DNA of 64,000 nucleotides from Halobellus ruber (GTDB lineage Archaea > Halobacteriota > Halobacteria > Halobacteriales > Haloferacaceae): positions 496,001 through 560,000 of the forward strand of contig NZ_JACKXD010000003.1 in the NCBI RefSeq assembly GCF_014212355.1, written 5' to 3'. The translations under genes and the position numbers were made by a program. The notes below the pieces were generated by a model. The model did no database searches, was not told the DNA's origin, and saw nothing but the letters and a program-made list of their open reading frames with translations. The first letter of the stretch is position 1. Each line of letters begins with the position of its first letter. This document shows positions 23,453-31,689 of the stretch, piece by piece.

Positions 23453-24535
23453 ATGTGGAACCGATCGCCGTCGGTCGCCGCCGCGGTGGCGATCGCGGTC
23501 GTGGTCGTCCTCGCGGGGTGTGCCGGCCCCGCCCTCGACGCGCCGGGGACGGCCCCGGCGCCGACCGGCGTCGACGCGTCGACCGAGGCGTCGGGGGCGG
23601 CCGCGGCGACGTCCGCCCCGTCGACACCGACACCCACGGGGGCCGGGGAGCGGGCAAACCCGTGGGGCTCGGAGCCGGTGGTGATCGCGATCGCGGACCG
23701 CGCCGGCACTGATCGCGAGTGGGCGCCGCTGGTGCGCGAGGCCGCGGCGTTCTGGGAGGCCAAATCCGAGCGGTTCGCCGGGTTCCCGACCGACTACGAG
23801 GTCCGCCCGGACGCTGCCGACCCCGACCTCGTGATCGAGTTCGTCGACACCGTTCCGGAGTGTGACGGCGCGAGCGACGCCGCGGGGTGTGCGCCGCTGC
23901 TCACCGACAGCCGCCAGGTCGACCGGCCCGAGACGGTGTCGGTCCGGACCGGCTTCGCCGACGGTTCCACGGTGACCGTGATCGAACACGAACTCGGCCA
24001 CACCCTGGGGCTCACCCACGACGACCCCCCGGCGGCGGTGATGGCCAGCCGGATGGTGCTCTACACCGAACCGCTGCCGAACGCGACCGAACGCGAGTTC
24101 GCGTGGGACGACGCCGAGTTCACCGTCTACGTCGACGCCGAACGCGCCGGCGACCCCGCGGGCTTCCGCGAGCAGGTCCGGCAGGCGCTGGAGTACTACG
24201 AGGACGACCCGCCGGGGATGCCCGCGAACCTCACGTTCACGCCCGTCGACGACCCCGAGGACGCCGAGATCGTCGTGCGGCCGGTCGAGACATCGCCGTG
24301 CGGGTCGGGGGCGGCGTCCTGTGGCGGCACCGCCGGGTGGGATCCCGACGGCGACGGCGAAGTCGAGACCTACTCGGAGCTTCGGGTTTCGCTCGTCGAC
24401 CTCGACAAAGACGCCGTCGGGTGGCACGTCGGCTACTGGCTGGCGTTCGCGTTCGGCGCCGAACCCGACTCCGAGAAGCCCCCGCCGTTCCGCGACGCCT
24501 CCTACGAGGAGCGGCGGAGCGCGTGGTGGGAGTAG
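23453..24535 (+). CDS. Metzincin-type metalloprotease lipoprotein
   Basis: A 360-residue exported protein. The signal peptide ends in a lipobox (VVVVLAGC); a Thr/Pro/Ala linker follows to about residue 65. The catalytic site is the full metzincin signature HELGHTLGLTHDD (HExxHxxGxxH) near residue 180, followed by a Met-turn candidate AAVMASRMVL. Two later cysteines (SPCGSGAASCGG) may form a disulfide. It should be an extracellular zinc protease anchored to the membrane. It follows rnpB on the same strand but has its own promoter region. The ATG at 23453 precedes the hydrophobic core directly. Confidence 0.82.
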   Translation: MWNRSPSVAAAVAIAVVVVLAGCAGPALDAPGTAPAPTGVDASTEASGAAAATSAPSTPTPTGAGERANPWGSEPVVIAIADRAGTDREWAPLVREAAAFWEAKSERFAGFPTDYEVRPDAADPDLVIEFVDTVPECDGASDAAGCAPLLTDSRQVDRPETVSVRTGFADGSTVTVIEHELGHTLGLTHDDPPAAVMASRMVLYTEPLPNATEREFAWDDAEFTVYVDAERAGDPAGFREQVRQALEYYEDDPPGMPANLTFTPVDDPEDAEIVVRPVETSPCGSGAASCGGTAGWDPDGDGEVETYSELRVSLVDLDKDAVGWHVGYWLAFAFGAEPDSEKPPPFRDASYEERRSAWWE

Positions 24536-24623
24536 CGGGGAACGGCTGGCCGCCACGACCGGAACGGCGGCGCCGACACACACCGGCGGCGGACTCTTGG
24601 CCCTGGGCCGCGAACGTCCAGGT

Positions 24624-24950
24624 ATGAACGGCACAGGTGACAGCGACACGCCGCTCGAAACCGCCCCGTTCGGCGCCGAGGAACTCGTCGAGGCGTTACG
24701 CGCGGCGTTCGACGGCGAGGACGCCGAGCACCGGGTCGTCGCGAGGCAGGCGCGTGACCTCGCCGACGCCGGGATCGTCGCCGAGGACCGCGGGGAACCC
24801 CTCACGGTCGCGGAGATCGTCCGGAACCTCGGTGACGCCCCCGAGGACTCCTCGGTCGCCGACCGGTGGAACTGGTGGCTGGGCGCGCTGGACGCCGCCT
24901 ACGGCGGCTACCGGGAGTTCGAGGTCCGGGCGGTCCCGCGGGAGGAGTAG
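24624..24950 (+). CDS. Hypothetical protein (108 aa)
   Basis: A soluble, acidic protein, mostly helical by composition: APFGAEELVEALRAAFDGED, HRVVARQARDLADAG, PLTVAEIVRNLGDAP, then a tryptophan-rich DRWNWWLGALDAAYGGYREF and a short basic end. No signal peptide, cysteine or membrane segment. The middle resembles a small HTH-like bundle but I cannot name a family. It follows the metzincin gene by 88 bases on the same strand and may share its transcript. Confidence 0.6.
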   Translation: MNGTGDSDTPLETAPFGAEELVEALRAAFDGEDAEHRVVARQARDLADAGIVAEDRGEPLTVAEIVRNLGDAPEDSSVADRWNWWLGALDAAYGGYREFEVRAVPREE

Positions 24951-24989
24951 GGTCGGTGGGACGCACAGGAGCCTCGCCCCGTTGTCCCG

Positions 24990-26285
24990 CTACCCGACGG
25001 TGATGGTCTCCCCGACGTCCGGCGCCGCCGTCGTGAAGCCCTCCCCGCTCAGTTCGGCCGCAAAGTCGACACACCGGTCGCCGTGGTTGACGACAATCTC
25101 GCTGTCGGCGTAGTCGGCGAGGAACGACCGAATCCCCGCCCGGTCAGCGTGCGCAGAGAAGTCGTACTGTTCGACCTGTGCGGCCACCGGCATCACCCGG
25201 CCGTCGATCTCGGCGCTGCTGGTTTCGAGGAGGCGTCTCCCCGGGGTGTCCTGGACCTGATACCCCGTCAGCGCGACCTTGTTCGTCGGGTTCGACCGGA
25301 TCTCGGGGATGTACGTCATCGCAGGACCGCCGGAGAGCATCCCGCTGGTGGTGACGATCGCCGCCCGCTGGTCGGTGATCCGCGTCCGTTGCCCGTCGCG
25401 GCCGGTGACGAACCGCGCGTGAGAGGTCGCCCGCCGGAGCGCCTCGGCGTCGCGGACGAACTCGGGGTACCCCCGGAGCATCCGCGTGACCCGCTTGCCC
25501 ATCCCGTCGACGTAGCAGGGGATGTCGTGGGCGTCGCAGACGAGCAGCAACTCCTGGGTGCGCCCGATCGCGAACGCCGGGACCACGACGGTGCCGCCCT
25601 CCCAGAGGGTCTCCTCGACGCTCCGGGCGAACCGCGCCTCGATCTCGTCGCGGGAGTCGTGATCGACGTCGGAGTAGGTGCTCTCACAGACCACCACGTC
25701 GGCGTCGGGGCGGGCGGTCGTCCCCGTGACGAGCCGCTGGCCACGGATCGGCTCGCCGGAACGATCCGTGCGGCTCGCGAGAGCGTCGCTTCCGCCGCGG
25801 TCGTCGGTGTAGAAGTCGCCGGTGTAGAGCAGCCGGGTGTCGCCGTCGTCGACGAGCACGTGGGCGCTGCCGGGGATGTGGCCGGCGTTGTAGAGCGTGA
25901 CCTCGTGGCCGGCGGCGGTGAACGGCTCCCCGTAGCCGTGGGCCTCCGAGACCCCGCGGACCCGCCGGAGGTCGGTCTCGGTGAACGGACACTGCATCGT
26001 CCCGCCGTGGAGCTTCAGGGTGTCCTCCGCGAGCGTCACGGCGAGTTCCCGGGTCGGCGGCGTCCAGTGGATCGGCGGCCGCGACTCGCCCGACAGCAAC
26101 GCGGGAACCGCGCCGGCGTGATCCAGGTGGCCGTGGCTCACCACCACGGCGTCGGGGTCGGGGTCGGCAACCGGAAACCGCGGGGGCGTCCCCGCGAGCA
26201 TCCCGTAATCCAGAAGCAGCGAGTCGTTGACGAGGATCGCGCTCCGGCCGACCTCGCGGGCGCCGCCGAGGAACTGGAGGTCCAT
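24990..26285 (-). CDS. Beta-CASP metallo-beta-lactamase-fold ribonuclease
   Basis: A 431-residue protein starting MDLQFLGGAREVGRSAILV. Motifs of the metallo-beta-lactamase core are SHGHLDHAG (about residue 50), the AGHIPGSAH His and LLYTGDFYTD. The beta-CASP part carries the acidic residue of CESTYSD, the GRTQELL helix, and motif B/C histidines in FSAHADRAG and VNHGD near the C-terminus. The family cleaves RNA (archaeal RNase J/CPSF-like). No KH domain precedes it, so it is the short archaeal type. The start MDLQFLGG is preferred over an ATG three codons earlier. Confidence 0.85.
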   Translation of the reverse strand: MDLQFLGGAREVGRSAILVNDSLLLDYGMLAGTPPRFPVADPDPDAVVVSHGHLDHAGAVPALLSGESRPPIHWTPPTRELAVTLAEDTLKLHGGTMQCPFTETDLRRVRGVSEAHGYGEPFTAAGHEVTLYNAGHIPGSAHVLVDDGDTRLLYTGDFYTDDRGGSDALASRTDRSGEPIRGQRLVTGTTARPDADVVVCESTYSDVDHDSRDEIEARFARSVEETLWEGGTVVVPAFAIGRTQELLLVCDAHDIPCYVDGMGKRVTRMLRGYPEFVRDAEALRRATSHARFVTGRDGQRTRITDQRAAIVTTSGMLSGGPAMTYIPEIRSNPTNKVALTGYQVQDTPGRRLLETSSAEIDGRVMPVAAQVEQYDFSAHADRAGIRSFLADYADSEIVVNHGDRCVDFAAELSGEGFTTAAPDVGETITVG

Positions 26286-26414
26286 CGTCCACACTACCGG
26301 TTCGGGACGTTTCGATTCGTCGGTTCGGCGTGGGCGTCACGGCAGGCACCGACGGAACGCGTGGGATGTGTCAGCGAAACACACTTGATTCAGAGACCCA
26401 CAGTAGACACTACG

Positions 26415-27179
26415 ATGGCCGCGAAGAACGTCACGGCACCGGGCGGAACGAACGGGCGCGCCGAAACCCTCTCGACGGGGCAGGAAGTCGACCTCCCGCT
26501 GTCGACGCACGCGACGATGACCGGGGTGGTCCTGTCTGCCGACCGCGAGGCCGTCGGGGAGCTGCTCCCCGAGGGGTTGACGCCGATCCGGGCCACGCCG
26601 GATCGCGCCGCGGTGACGTTTCTGTGCGTCGACTACGATCGGATCGGTCACGGCTCGGGCATCGAGCCGTACAACGAGTTCGGGGTGTTGCTCCCGGCCG
26701 TCCACGACGACTCCCGGACGCTGCCGTACGTCTCGGTGTTCACCCGCGGGGTGACCGGCTACGTCTGGTATCTCCCGGTCACCTCCGAGCCCGCGAAGGC
26801 GCTCGGCGTCGACATCTGGGGGTATCCGAAGGAGGTCGCCGACATCACGCACCGCGACGACGGCTCGACGCGCCGGACCTCGGTCACCGTCGACGGCGAA
26901 CACCTCGTTGACGTGACGGTCGATCGGCCGCCGGCGTTCAGCCAGACCGACTCCGGGGTGAGCTACACGACGATGGACGGGCGGCTCCTCCGCGAGGAGC
27001 TGGAACTCGACGGGGAGATCGGCGTCTGGCCGTACAGCAGCAGTATCTCGTATACGCTGGGTGATCACCCGCGGGCAGAGCGGCTGAAACAGCTCGATCT
27101 GAGCGACCGCGCCCTGCTGCGGTTCGCGGCCGACACCGAGTTCGTCATCCACGAGGGCCGGCAGGTCGACACGCTCTGA
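26415..27179 (+). CDS. Acetoacetate decarboxylase family protein
   Basis: A 254-residue protein with the ADC fold. The hallmark is DIWGYPKEVADI near residue 139, where the Lys of GYPK corresponds to the Schiff-base lysine of acetoacetate decarboxylase. N-terminal LPLSTHATMTGVVLSADREA and C-terminal LKQLDLSDRALLRFAADTEF fit the beta-cone. Many archaeal members act on other keto acids, so the substrate is open. It lies divergently from the beta-CASP gene. The ATG at 26415 opens a normal-length protein. Confidence 0.75.
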   Translation: MAAKNVTAPGGTNGRAETLSTGQEVDLPLSTHATMTGVVLSADREAVGELLPEGLTPIRATPDRAAVTFLCVDYDRIGHGSGIEPYNEFGVLLPAVHDDSRTLPYVSVFTRGVTGYVWYLPVTSEPAKALGVDIWGYPKEVADITHRDDGSTRRTSVTVDGEHLVDVTVDRPPAFSQTDSGVSYTTMDGRLLREELELDGEIGVWPYSSSISYTLGDHPRAERLKQLDLSDRALLRFAADTEFVIHEGRQVDTL

Positions 27180-27195
27180 GGCGCCGTCGGCCTCG

Positions 27196-27981
27196 TCAGT
27201 CGGTAGGGTCGCCGTCGCGTCCCTCGCCGGAGAGGTCGTCCGCGCGGAGGTCCGAACTCGCCTCCCGGACCTCCCGCATCACGCTTGAGATCCGCTCTTC
27301 GGCCTCCATCTCCTCCTCGACCGAGAGGTCGACGCCCTCGACCTCCAGCAGGAACTTCGCGATCTCGGTCACCTCGTACATCAGCTCGTCGAGCTCCTCG
27401 GCGGTGAAGAAACCCGACATCGCGCCGTAGAGAAACGTCGTCCCCGACATCCGGACCTTCTCCTCGAACGACGACCGGGCCTGGTTCACCGCCTGCGGGG
27501 TGTAGGTGTCGGTCATAAACGGCACCAGTTCGGGGAGGTTCTCGCCGATCTTGGTCATCTCGACGCCGGTCTCGGTTCGGAAGTCCGCACACAGCCGGGC
27601 GATCGCCCACTCGCGGGCGGTGATGTAGGTCCGATCCCGGAGGAAGTCGTTGACGCGGTCGTACTGGGCGCCGTCGACCTTCTTGAACCGGGCGTACTTC
27701 CGCACGTCGGTGGGGGTGTCCGACGGGGTGGGGCCGTCCCCGCTCGGCGTCGCTGAGTCGGTCGAGCCCGCTCCCGCGGAGCTTTTGACCCCGACCGGCG
27801 TCGACTCGTCGCGCGGGTCCGCGTCCGTCCCGGAGCCACTCGCCGATCCGGCGTCCTTGTCGGAACCGCCCTCCACTCCGGCGTCCCCGTCGGATCCCCC
27901 ATTCGATCCGGCGTCCGACGCCGACGCGTCGGCGTCGGTCCGTCGCGGCTCCCCCGTCGACACCTCGGCGTCGTCGTCCAT
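27196..27981 (-). CDS. DUF5806 family protein
   Basis: A 261-residue protein in two parts. Residues 1-95 are a disordered Ser/Gly/Asp-rich tail. The conserved part starts VRKYARFKKVDGAQYDRVND and contains RDRTYITAREWAIARLCADF, FMTDTYTPQAVNQARSSFEE and LYGAMSGFFTAEELDELMYE, a helical domain known as DUF5806 in haloarchaea. The function is unknown; no catalytic residues stand out. It converges with the ADC-family gene, their ends being 16 bases apart. Confidence 0.78.
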   Translation of the reverse strand: MDDDAEVSTGEPRRTDADASASDAGSNGGSDGDAGVEGGSDKDAGSASGSGTDADPRDESTPVGVKSSAGAGSTDSATPSGDGPTPSDTPTDVRKYARFKKVDGAQYDRVNDFLRDRTYITAREWAIARLCADFRTETGVEMTKIGENLPELVPFMTDTYTPQAVNQARSSFEEKVRMSGTTFLYGAMSGFFTAEELDELMYEVTEIAKFLLEVEGVDLSVEEEMEAEERISSVMREVREASSDLRADDLSGEGRDGDPTD

Positions 27982-28145
27982 ACTCCGGGGTGTCGCCCGG
28001 ACGGCAAAAAGCGTTCCCTCGTACGGGGTGTAGCGAATTGCCGGGCATCGCCCACGCAGTTCGACGATGACCGGTAAGTGACTACGACCGTCCGTATCAC
28101 GACCCCGACGCTTTTTCTACTCCCGCACCGAGGTCACGACGTAGA

Positions 28146-28514
28146 ATGAAGGTCCTCCTGGGAATCAACGGCGGCGACGACTCCCTCCGGGCGTTGGAGC
28201 AGACGGTGTCGCGTGCGGCCGAGGCGGGCGACGACCTGACGGTCGCGATCGTCGACGACCCTCGCGCCGAGGGCTCGGTCGACGACATCGAGACCGAGGT
28301 CGATCGGGTGCTCGACGCCGAAGGGATCGGCGCCGAGATCCGGCACGTCGACGGCGACGCCGGGAGCGAACTCGTCACCATCGCCGAGTCCGAGGGGTTC
28401 GACCGGATCGCGCTCGGCGGCGGCACCACCAGCCCGATGGGAAAGATCCAGCTGGGCGCCACCGCGGAGTTCGTCCTCCTGAACTCCCACGTCACCGTGT
28501 CGCTGGTCAGATGA
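28146..28514 (+). CDS. Universal stress protein, UspA-like, short
   Basis: A 122-residue single USP domain: MKVLLGINGGDDSLRALEQT at the N-terminus, DPRAEG loop, and a C-terminal GGGTTSPMGKIQLGATAEFV in which the phosphate-binding G-rich loop is only partly conserved. It is probably a stress or signalling protein of the nucleotide-binding alpha-hydrolase fold. Its stop overlaps the following GNAT gene by 4 bases (ATGA), a clear operon. A T-rich GCTTTTTCTAC sits about 35 bases ahead of the ATG. Confidence 0.75.
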   Translation: MKVLLGINGGDDSLRALEQTVSRAAEAGDDLTVAIVDDPRAEGSVDDIETEVDRVLDAEGIGAEIRHVDGDAGSELVTIAESEGFDRIALGGGTTSPMGKIQLGATAEFVLLNSHVTVSLVR

Positions 28515-29053
28515 ACCGGGACCGCAGCTACCCCGAGACGGTCGCGGGGCCGTTCGAGACCCCGCCGTCGACCTTCGAAGACCGCGAGGGACGCGAGATC
28601 GAACTCCGCCCCTACGACGGCGGCGACGACGAGTTCGAGGCGCTCGTCGAGATGTACGTCGCGTTCGACCCTGCCGACCGCGCACAGGGCATCCCCCCGG
28701 GCGACGAGGAGCGGATCCGGTCGTGGCTCGACGGCCTCATCGAGAAGGAGAGCCTCAACGTGATCGCGTGGGACGACGACACCGTGGCGGGCCACGCCAC
28801 CCTGGTTCCGGACGACGACACCTACGAACTCGCGATCTTCGTGCTCCAGGCGTACCAGGAGGCCGGGATCGGAACCCGGCTGATGCGCGGGCTGCTCGGC
28901 TACGGCGGGGCCAACGGCGTCGACCGGGTGTGGCTCAGCGTCGAGCGGTGGAACAAGCCCGCGATCGGGCTCTACGAGAAGCTGGGGTTCGAGATCAGCG
29001 GCTCCGAGAGCTTCGAGATGGAGATGCGCGCGCGGATCGCGACAGAGGACTGA
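28511..29053 (+). CDS. GNAT family N-acetyltransferase
   Basis: A 180-residue acetyltransferase. The acetyl-CoA loop is in QAYQEAGIGTRLMRGLLGYG (motif A, Q/R-x-x-G-x-G/A variant), followed by VDRVWLSVERWNKPAIGLYE KLGFE, the typical motif B. The N-terminus (about 25-100) holds the variable substrate part. The substrate cannot be predicted. ATGA overlap with the upstream uspA gene implies coupled translation. Confidence 0.82.
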   Translation: MNRDRSYPETVAGPFETPPSTFEDREGREIELRPYDGGDDEFEALVEMYVAFDPADRAQGIPPGDEERIRSWLDGLIEKESLNVIAWDDDTVAGHATLVPDDDTYELAIFVLQAYQEAGIGTRLMRGLLGYGGANGVDRVWLSVERWNKPAIGLYEKLGFEISGSESFEMEMRARIATED

Positions 29054-29112
29054 ACGGTTCGGTGAGCTGTGAGGGAGCTACAAGTCGCAGTTAACGGGTC
29101 GGAACCGACTCC

Positions 29113-29275
29113 GGAAGCCCCCGCGCTCTCGACTCGATGCGCTCGCTGTGCTCCTCGTCGCTCACTTCGTTCGCTCCTGCGGTGCTTACTTCGCGCGTCT
29201 TCGTCGAGAGCGCGGCCCCTTCCAATCCCACCCACAGAGATTCTCCGGCTAGCATACGTGTAACTAAACACGAAC
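29113..29275 (+). repeat. Dispersed repeat, GCTCTCGAC family, copy A
   Basis: Starts GGAAGCCCCCGCGCTCTCGA, then TCGATGCGCTCGCTGTG, a short core with CACTTCGTTCGCTCCTGCGG, then GTCGAGAGCGCGGCCCCTTC CAATCCCACCC and the tail CTAACTAAACACGAACG-like end. The ends match copies B and C; the core is the shortest of the three. It lies between two converging genes (GNAT and a universal stress protein). Confidence 0.75.
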
Positions 29276-29306
29276 GCGCTGAGCGGAGAAGACCGCCGAC
29301 CCCGGC

Positions 29307-29762
29307 CTACACCGACAACACGGGCTGGCTGGCGTACAGGAGAACGTACTCGGCGGCCTTCGCCAGGACGCCGGAATCGGTCCCGGCGAGGGACTCCCGG
29401 GGGACCACCAGGAAGTCGGCGGCGACCTCCTCGGCGGTGTCGAGCACGACGCTACCGGGGTGTCTGAGCTTCATCGACGTTGAGAAGCCGTACGCGACCG
29501 ACGTCGACACCGGGACGCCGCAGTCGTCGGCGAGTTCCCGCGCAGTCTCGACGATGGCCTCGCCGTCGGCGGCCACCCGGTCGTTGTCGACGTCCCCCGC
29601 GTCGATCGCCCGGACGATCTCGGCGTCGAGCACGCGGACGACGTGGAGGGTCGCGCCGTACTCGGCGGCGATGGCGGCGGCGTACGCGACCGCGTCGGTC
29701 GACTCCTCGCTCCGGTCGACGGGCGCGAGCACGACGTCGATGTCGAGCGGTCGGCGGGTCAT
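29307..29762 (-). CDS. Universal stress protein (UspA family)
   Basis: A 151-residue USP domain beginning VVLAPVDRSEESTDAVAYAA. Its C-terminal nucleotide loop (VVPRESLAGTDSGVLAKAAE YVL) lacks the usual G-x2-G-x9-G-S/T pattern, so it may not bind ATP. It diverges from the next uspA gene with a 107-base gap, so the two may share a control region. The ATG at 29762 gives nine residues before the first strand. Confidence 0.78.
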   Translation of the reverse strand: MTRRPLDIDVVLAPVDRSEESTDAVAYAAAIAAEYGATLHVVRVLDAEIVRAIDAGDVDNDRVAADGEAIVETARELADDCGVPVSTSVAYGFSTSMKLRHPGSVVLDTAEEVAADFLVVPRESLAGTDSGVLAKAAEYVLLYASQPVLSV

Positions 29763-29869
29763 ATCCGCCCTTCCGCGGCCGGAGACAAAAAGCCCATCTC
29801 GTCGGTCGCAGTCGTGGAGCGGGCGACCGTTCGACGGGCTTTATTTCCCGTCGGCCGCAATTCCGGGGT

Positions 29870-30337
29870 ATGTTCGAGACCATCGTGGTCGCCACCGACG
29901 GCTCCGGGAGCGCCCGCCGCGCGGTCGACGTGGCGCTGGATCTCGCCGAGCGGTTCGACGCGGCGGTCCACTGTCTGTACGTCGTCGACGAGGGGGAGGT
30001 GGCGTCGTCGCCGGAACGGCTCCGCGAGGAGATGCGGGCCGCGCTAGTGGACCGCGGCCGGGAGGCGGTCGCGACGGTCCGGGCGGCGACGGACCGCGCG
30101 GTGCGGACCGAGATCGAAACCGGGCGGCCGGCGTCGATCATCGAGGAGTACGCCCGGTCGGTCGGCGCGGATATGGTCGCGATGGGGACCCGGGGGCGCC
30201 ACGGCGAGAACCGGTTTCTGGTGGGGTCGGTGGCCGAGCGCGTGGTCCGGACCTGTCCCGTGCCGGTGTTGACCGTCCGCCAGCTCGCCGCCGACGAGGA
30301 CGCCGAGGAGCCGGTCGGGGAGCCCGGCCGGGCGTAA
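29870..30337 (+). CDS. Universal stress protein (UspA family), ATP-binding type
   Basis: A 155-residue USP protein starting MFETIVVATDGSGSARRAVD. It has the full nucleotide motif MGTRGRHGENRFLVGSVAER (G-x2-G-x9-G-S), so ATP binding is likely. It ends in an acidic tail. A TATA-like CTTTATTTC sits 24-32 bases before the ATG at 29870, indicating a leaderless mRNA and fixing the start. It diverges from the preceding uspA gene. Confidence 0.85.
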   Translation: MFETIVVATDGSGSARRAVDVALDLAERFDAAVHCLYVVDEGEVASSPERLREEMRAALVDRGREAVATVRAATDRAVRTEIETGRPASIIEEYARSVGADMVAMGTRGRHGENRFLVGSVAERVVRTCPVPVLTVRQLAADEDAEEPVGEPGRA

Positions 30338-30393
30338 CCCCACCCCCGGTCGACCCTCGCGGGTTTATCCGTCCGGGCGCGCAGGCCCGTAGT

Positions 30394-31644
30394 ATGGAGA
30401 TCAGCCAGGGCCGGCTGCGGGCGGACATCGAGGCGAACGCGGCTTTCGGCGCGGTCGACGCCGACGAGGGGCGGGGGCGGACGCTCCTGACCGGGAGCGA
30501 CGCCGACCGGCGGGCGAGAGAGCGCTTCGTCGACCGGCTCCGCGACGCCGACCTCGACGTGCGGGTCGACGCCGTCGGCAACGTCGCGGGGCGGTGGACG
30601 CCGCCCGGATGCGACCCCGGCGCCGCGCCGGTCGCGATCGGCAGCCACCTGGACTCGGTGCCCCGCGGCGGGATCTTCGACGGCCCGCTCGGGACCTACG
30701 CGGGCCTGGAGGCGGTGCGTGCGATGCAGGACGCCGATGTCGCCCCCGGCCGGCCGGTCGACGTCGTCGCCTTCACCGAGGAGGAGGGCGCGCGGTTCGG
30801 GATCGGCACGCTCGGGTCGTCGGTCGCGGCGGGCGGCCGGGACGTCGCCGACGCGCTCGACCTGGTCGACGACGAGGGCGTCACGCTCCGGGAGCGGCTC
30901 GACGCGATCGGGTTCCGCGGTGACGACGGGATCGACCCCGCGTCCTGGAGCGCGTGGGTCGAACTCCACATCGAGCAGGGGACCCGACTGACCGACGCCG
31001 GCGCGGACGTCGGCGTGGTGGAGGCGATCACCGGCATCACCAACTGCGAGGTCGCGGTCGCCGGCGAGGCCGACCACGCGGGGTCGACGCCGATGTACGA
31101 GCGGACCGACGCCCTCGCCGCCGGCGCCGAGTTCGTACGCGACGTCGAACGCGCCGCCGAGGAAGTCGCCGCCGACCGGGAGTCGGCGGTCGCGACCGTC
31201 GGGCAGGGGACGATCGAGCCGAACGCCCGGAACATCGTCCCCGGCGAGGTCCGGTTCCAACTCGACCTCCGCGACACCGACGCCGGAACGATGGACCGGC
31301 TGGTCGAGCGGTGCCGAACCAGCCTGGCGCGGTTGGAGCGGACCCGGGGGGTCGAAACCGACATCGACCGGTACCGGACCAGCCCGCCGACGCCGATGGC
31401 CGACCGGTGCGTCGGGGCCGCCGACGACGCGGCCGCCGCCCGCGGCGCCGACGCGGTCCGACTCCACTCCGCGGCGGTCCACGACACCGCGAACCTGGCC
31501 GACGCGACCGACGTCGGCCTCCTGTTTGCGCCCTCCGTCGACGGCGCCTCCCACTCGCCGCGGGAGTGGACCGACTGGGAGGACTGTGCAACGGCGGCGG
31601 GGGTCCTCGCGGCGACGGTCCGCCGGCTCGCGGCGGGAGACTGA
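30394..31644 (+). CDS. Zn-dependent M20-type amidohydrolase (hydantoinase/carbamoylase family)
   Basis: A 416-residue protein of the M20/AmaB group that cleaves N-carbamoyl amino acids, allantoate and similar amides. Metal-site segments: IGSHLDSVPRGGIFDGPLG (His and Asp), VAFTEEEGARFG (Glu-Glu), ELHIEQG (His) and SGAGHDA's counterpart HSAAVHDTANLAD; the last is a variant. The dimerisation domain contains GITNCEVAVAGEADHAGSTP and TVGQGTIEPNARNIVPGEV. A TTTATCC box lies 24-30 bases ahead of the ATG at 30394. The substrate cannot be told. Confidence 0.82.
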   Translation: MEISQGRLRADIEANAAFGAVDADEGRGRTLLTGSDADRRARERFVDRLRDADLDVRVDAVGNVAGRWTPPGCDPGAAPVAIGSHLDSVPRGGIFDGPLGTYAGLEAVRAMQDADVAPGRPVDVVAFTEEEGARFGIGTLGSSVAAGGRDVADALDLVDDEGVTLRERLDAIGFRGDDGIDPASWSAWVELHIEQGTRLTDAGADVGVVEAITGITNCEVAVAGEADHAGSTPMYERTDALAAGAEFVRDVERAAEEVAADRESAVATVGQGTIEPNARNIVPGEVRFQLDLRDTDAGTMDRLVERCRTSLARLERTRGVETDIDRYRTSPPTPMADRCVGAADDAAAARGADAVRLHSAAVHDTANLADATDVGLLFAPSVDGASHSPREWTDWEDCATAAGVLAATVRRLAAGD

Positions 31645-31689
31645 ACCCCGAACCACGCCGGTTTTCACCCCGGCGGCCGTCGGAAGGCT

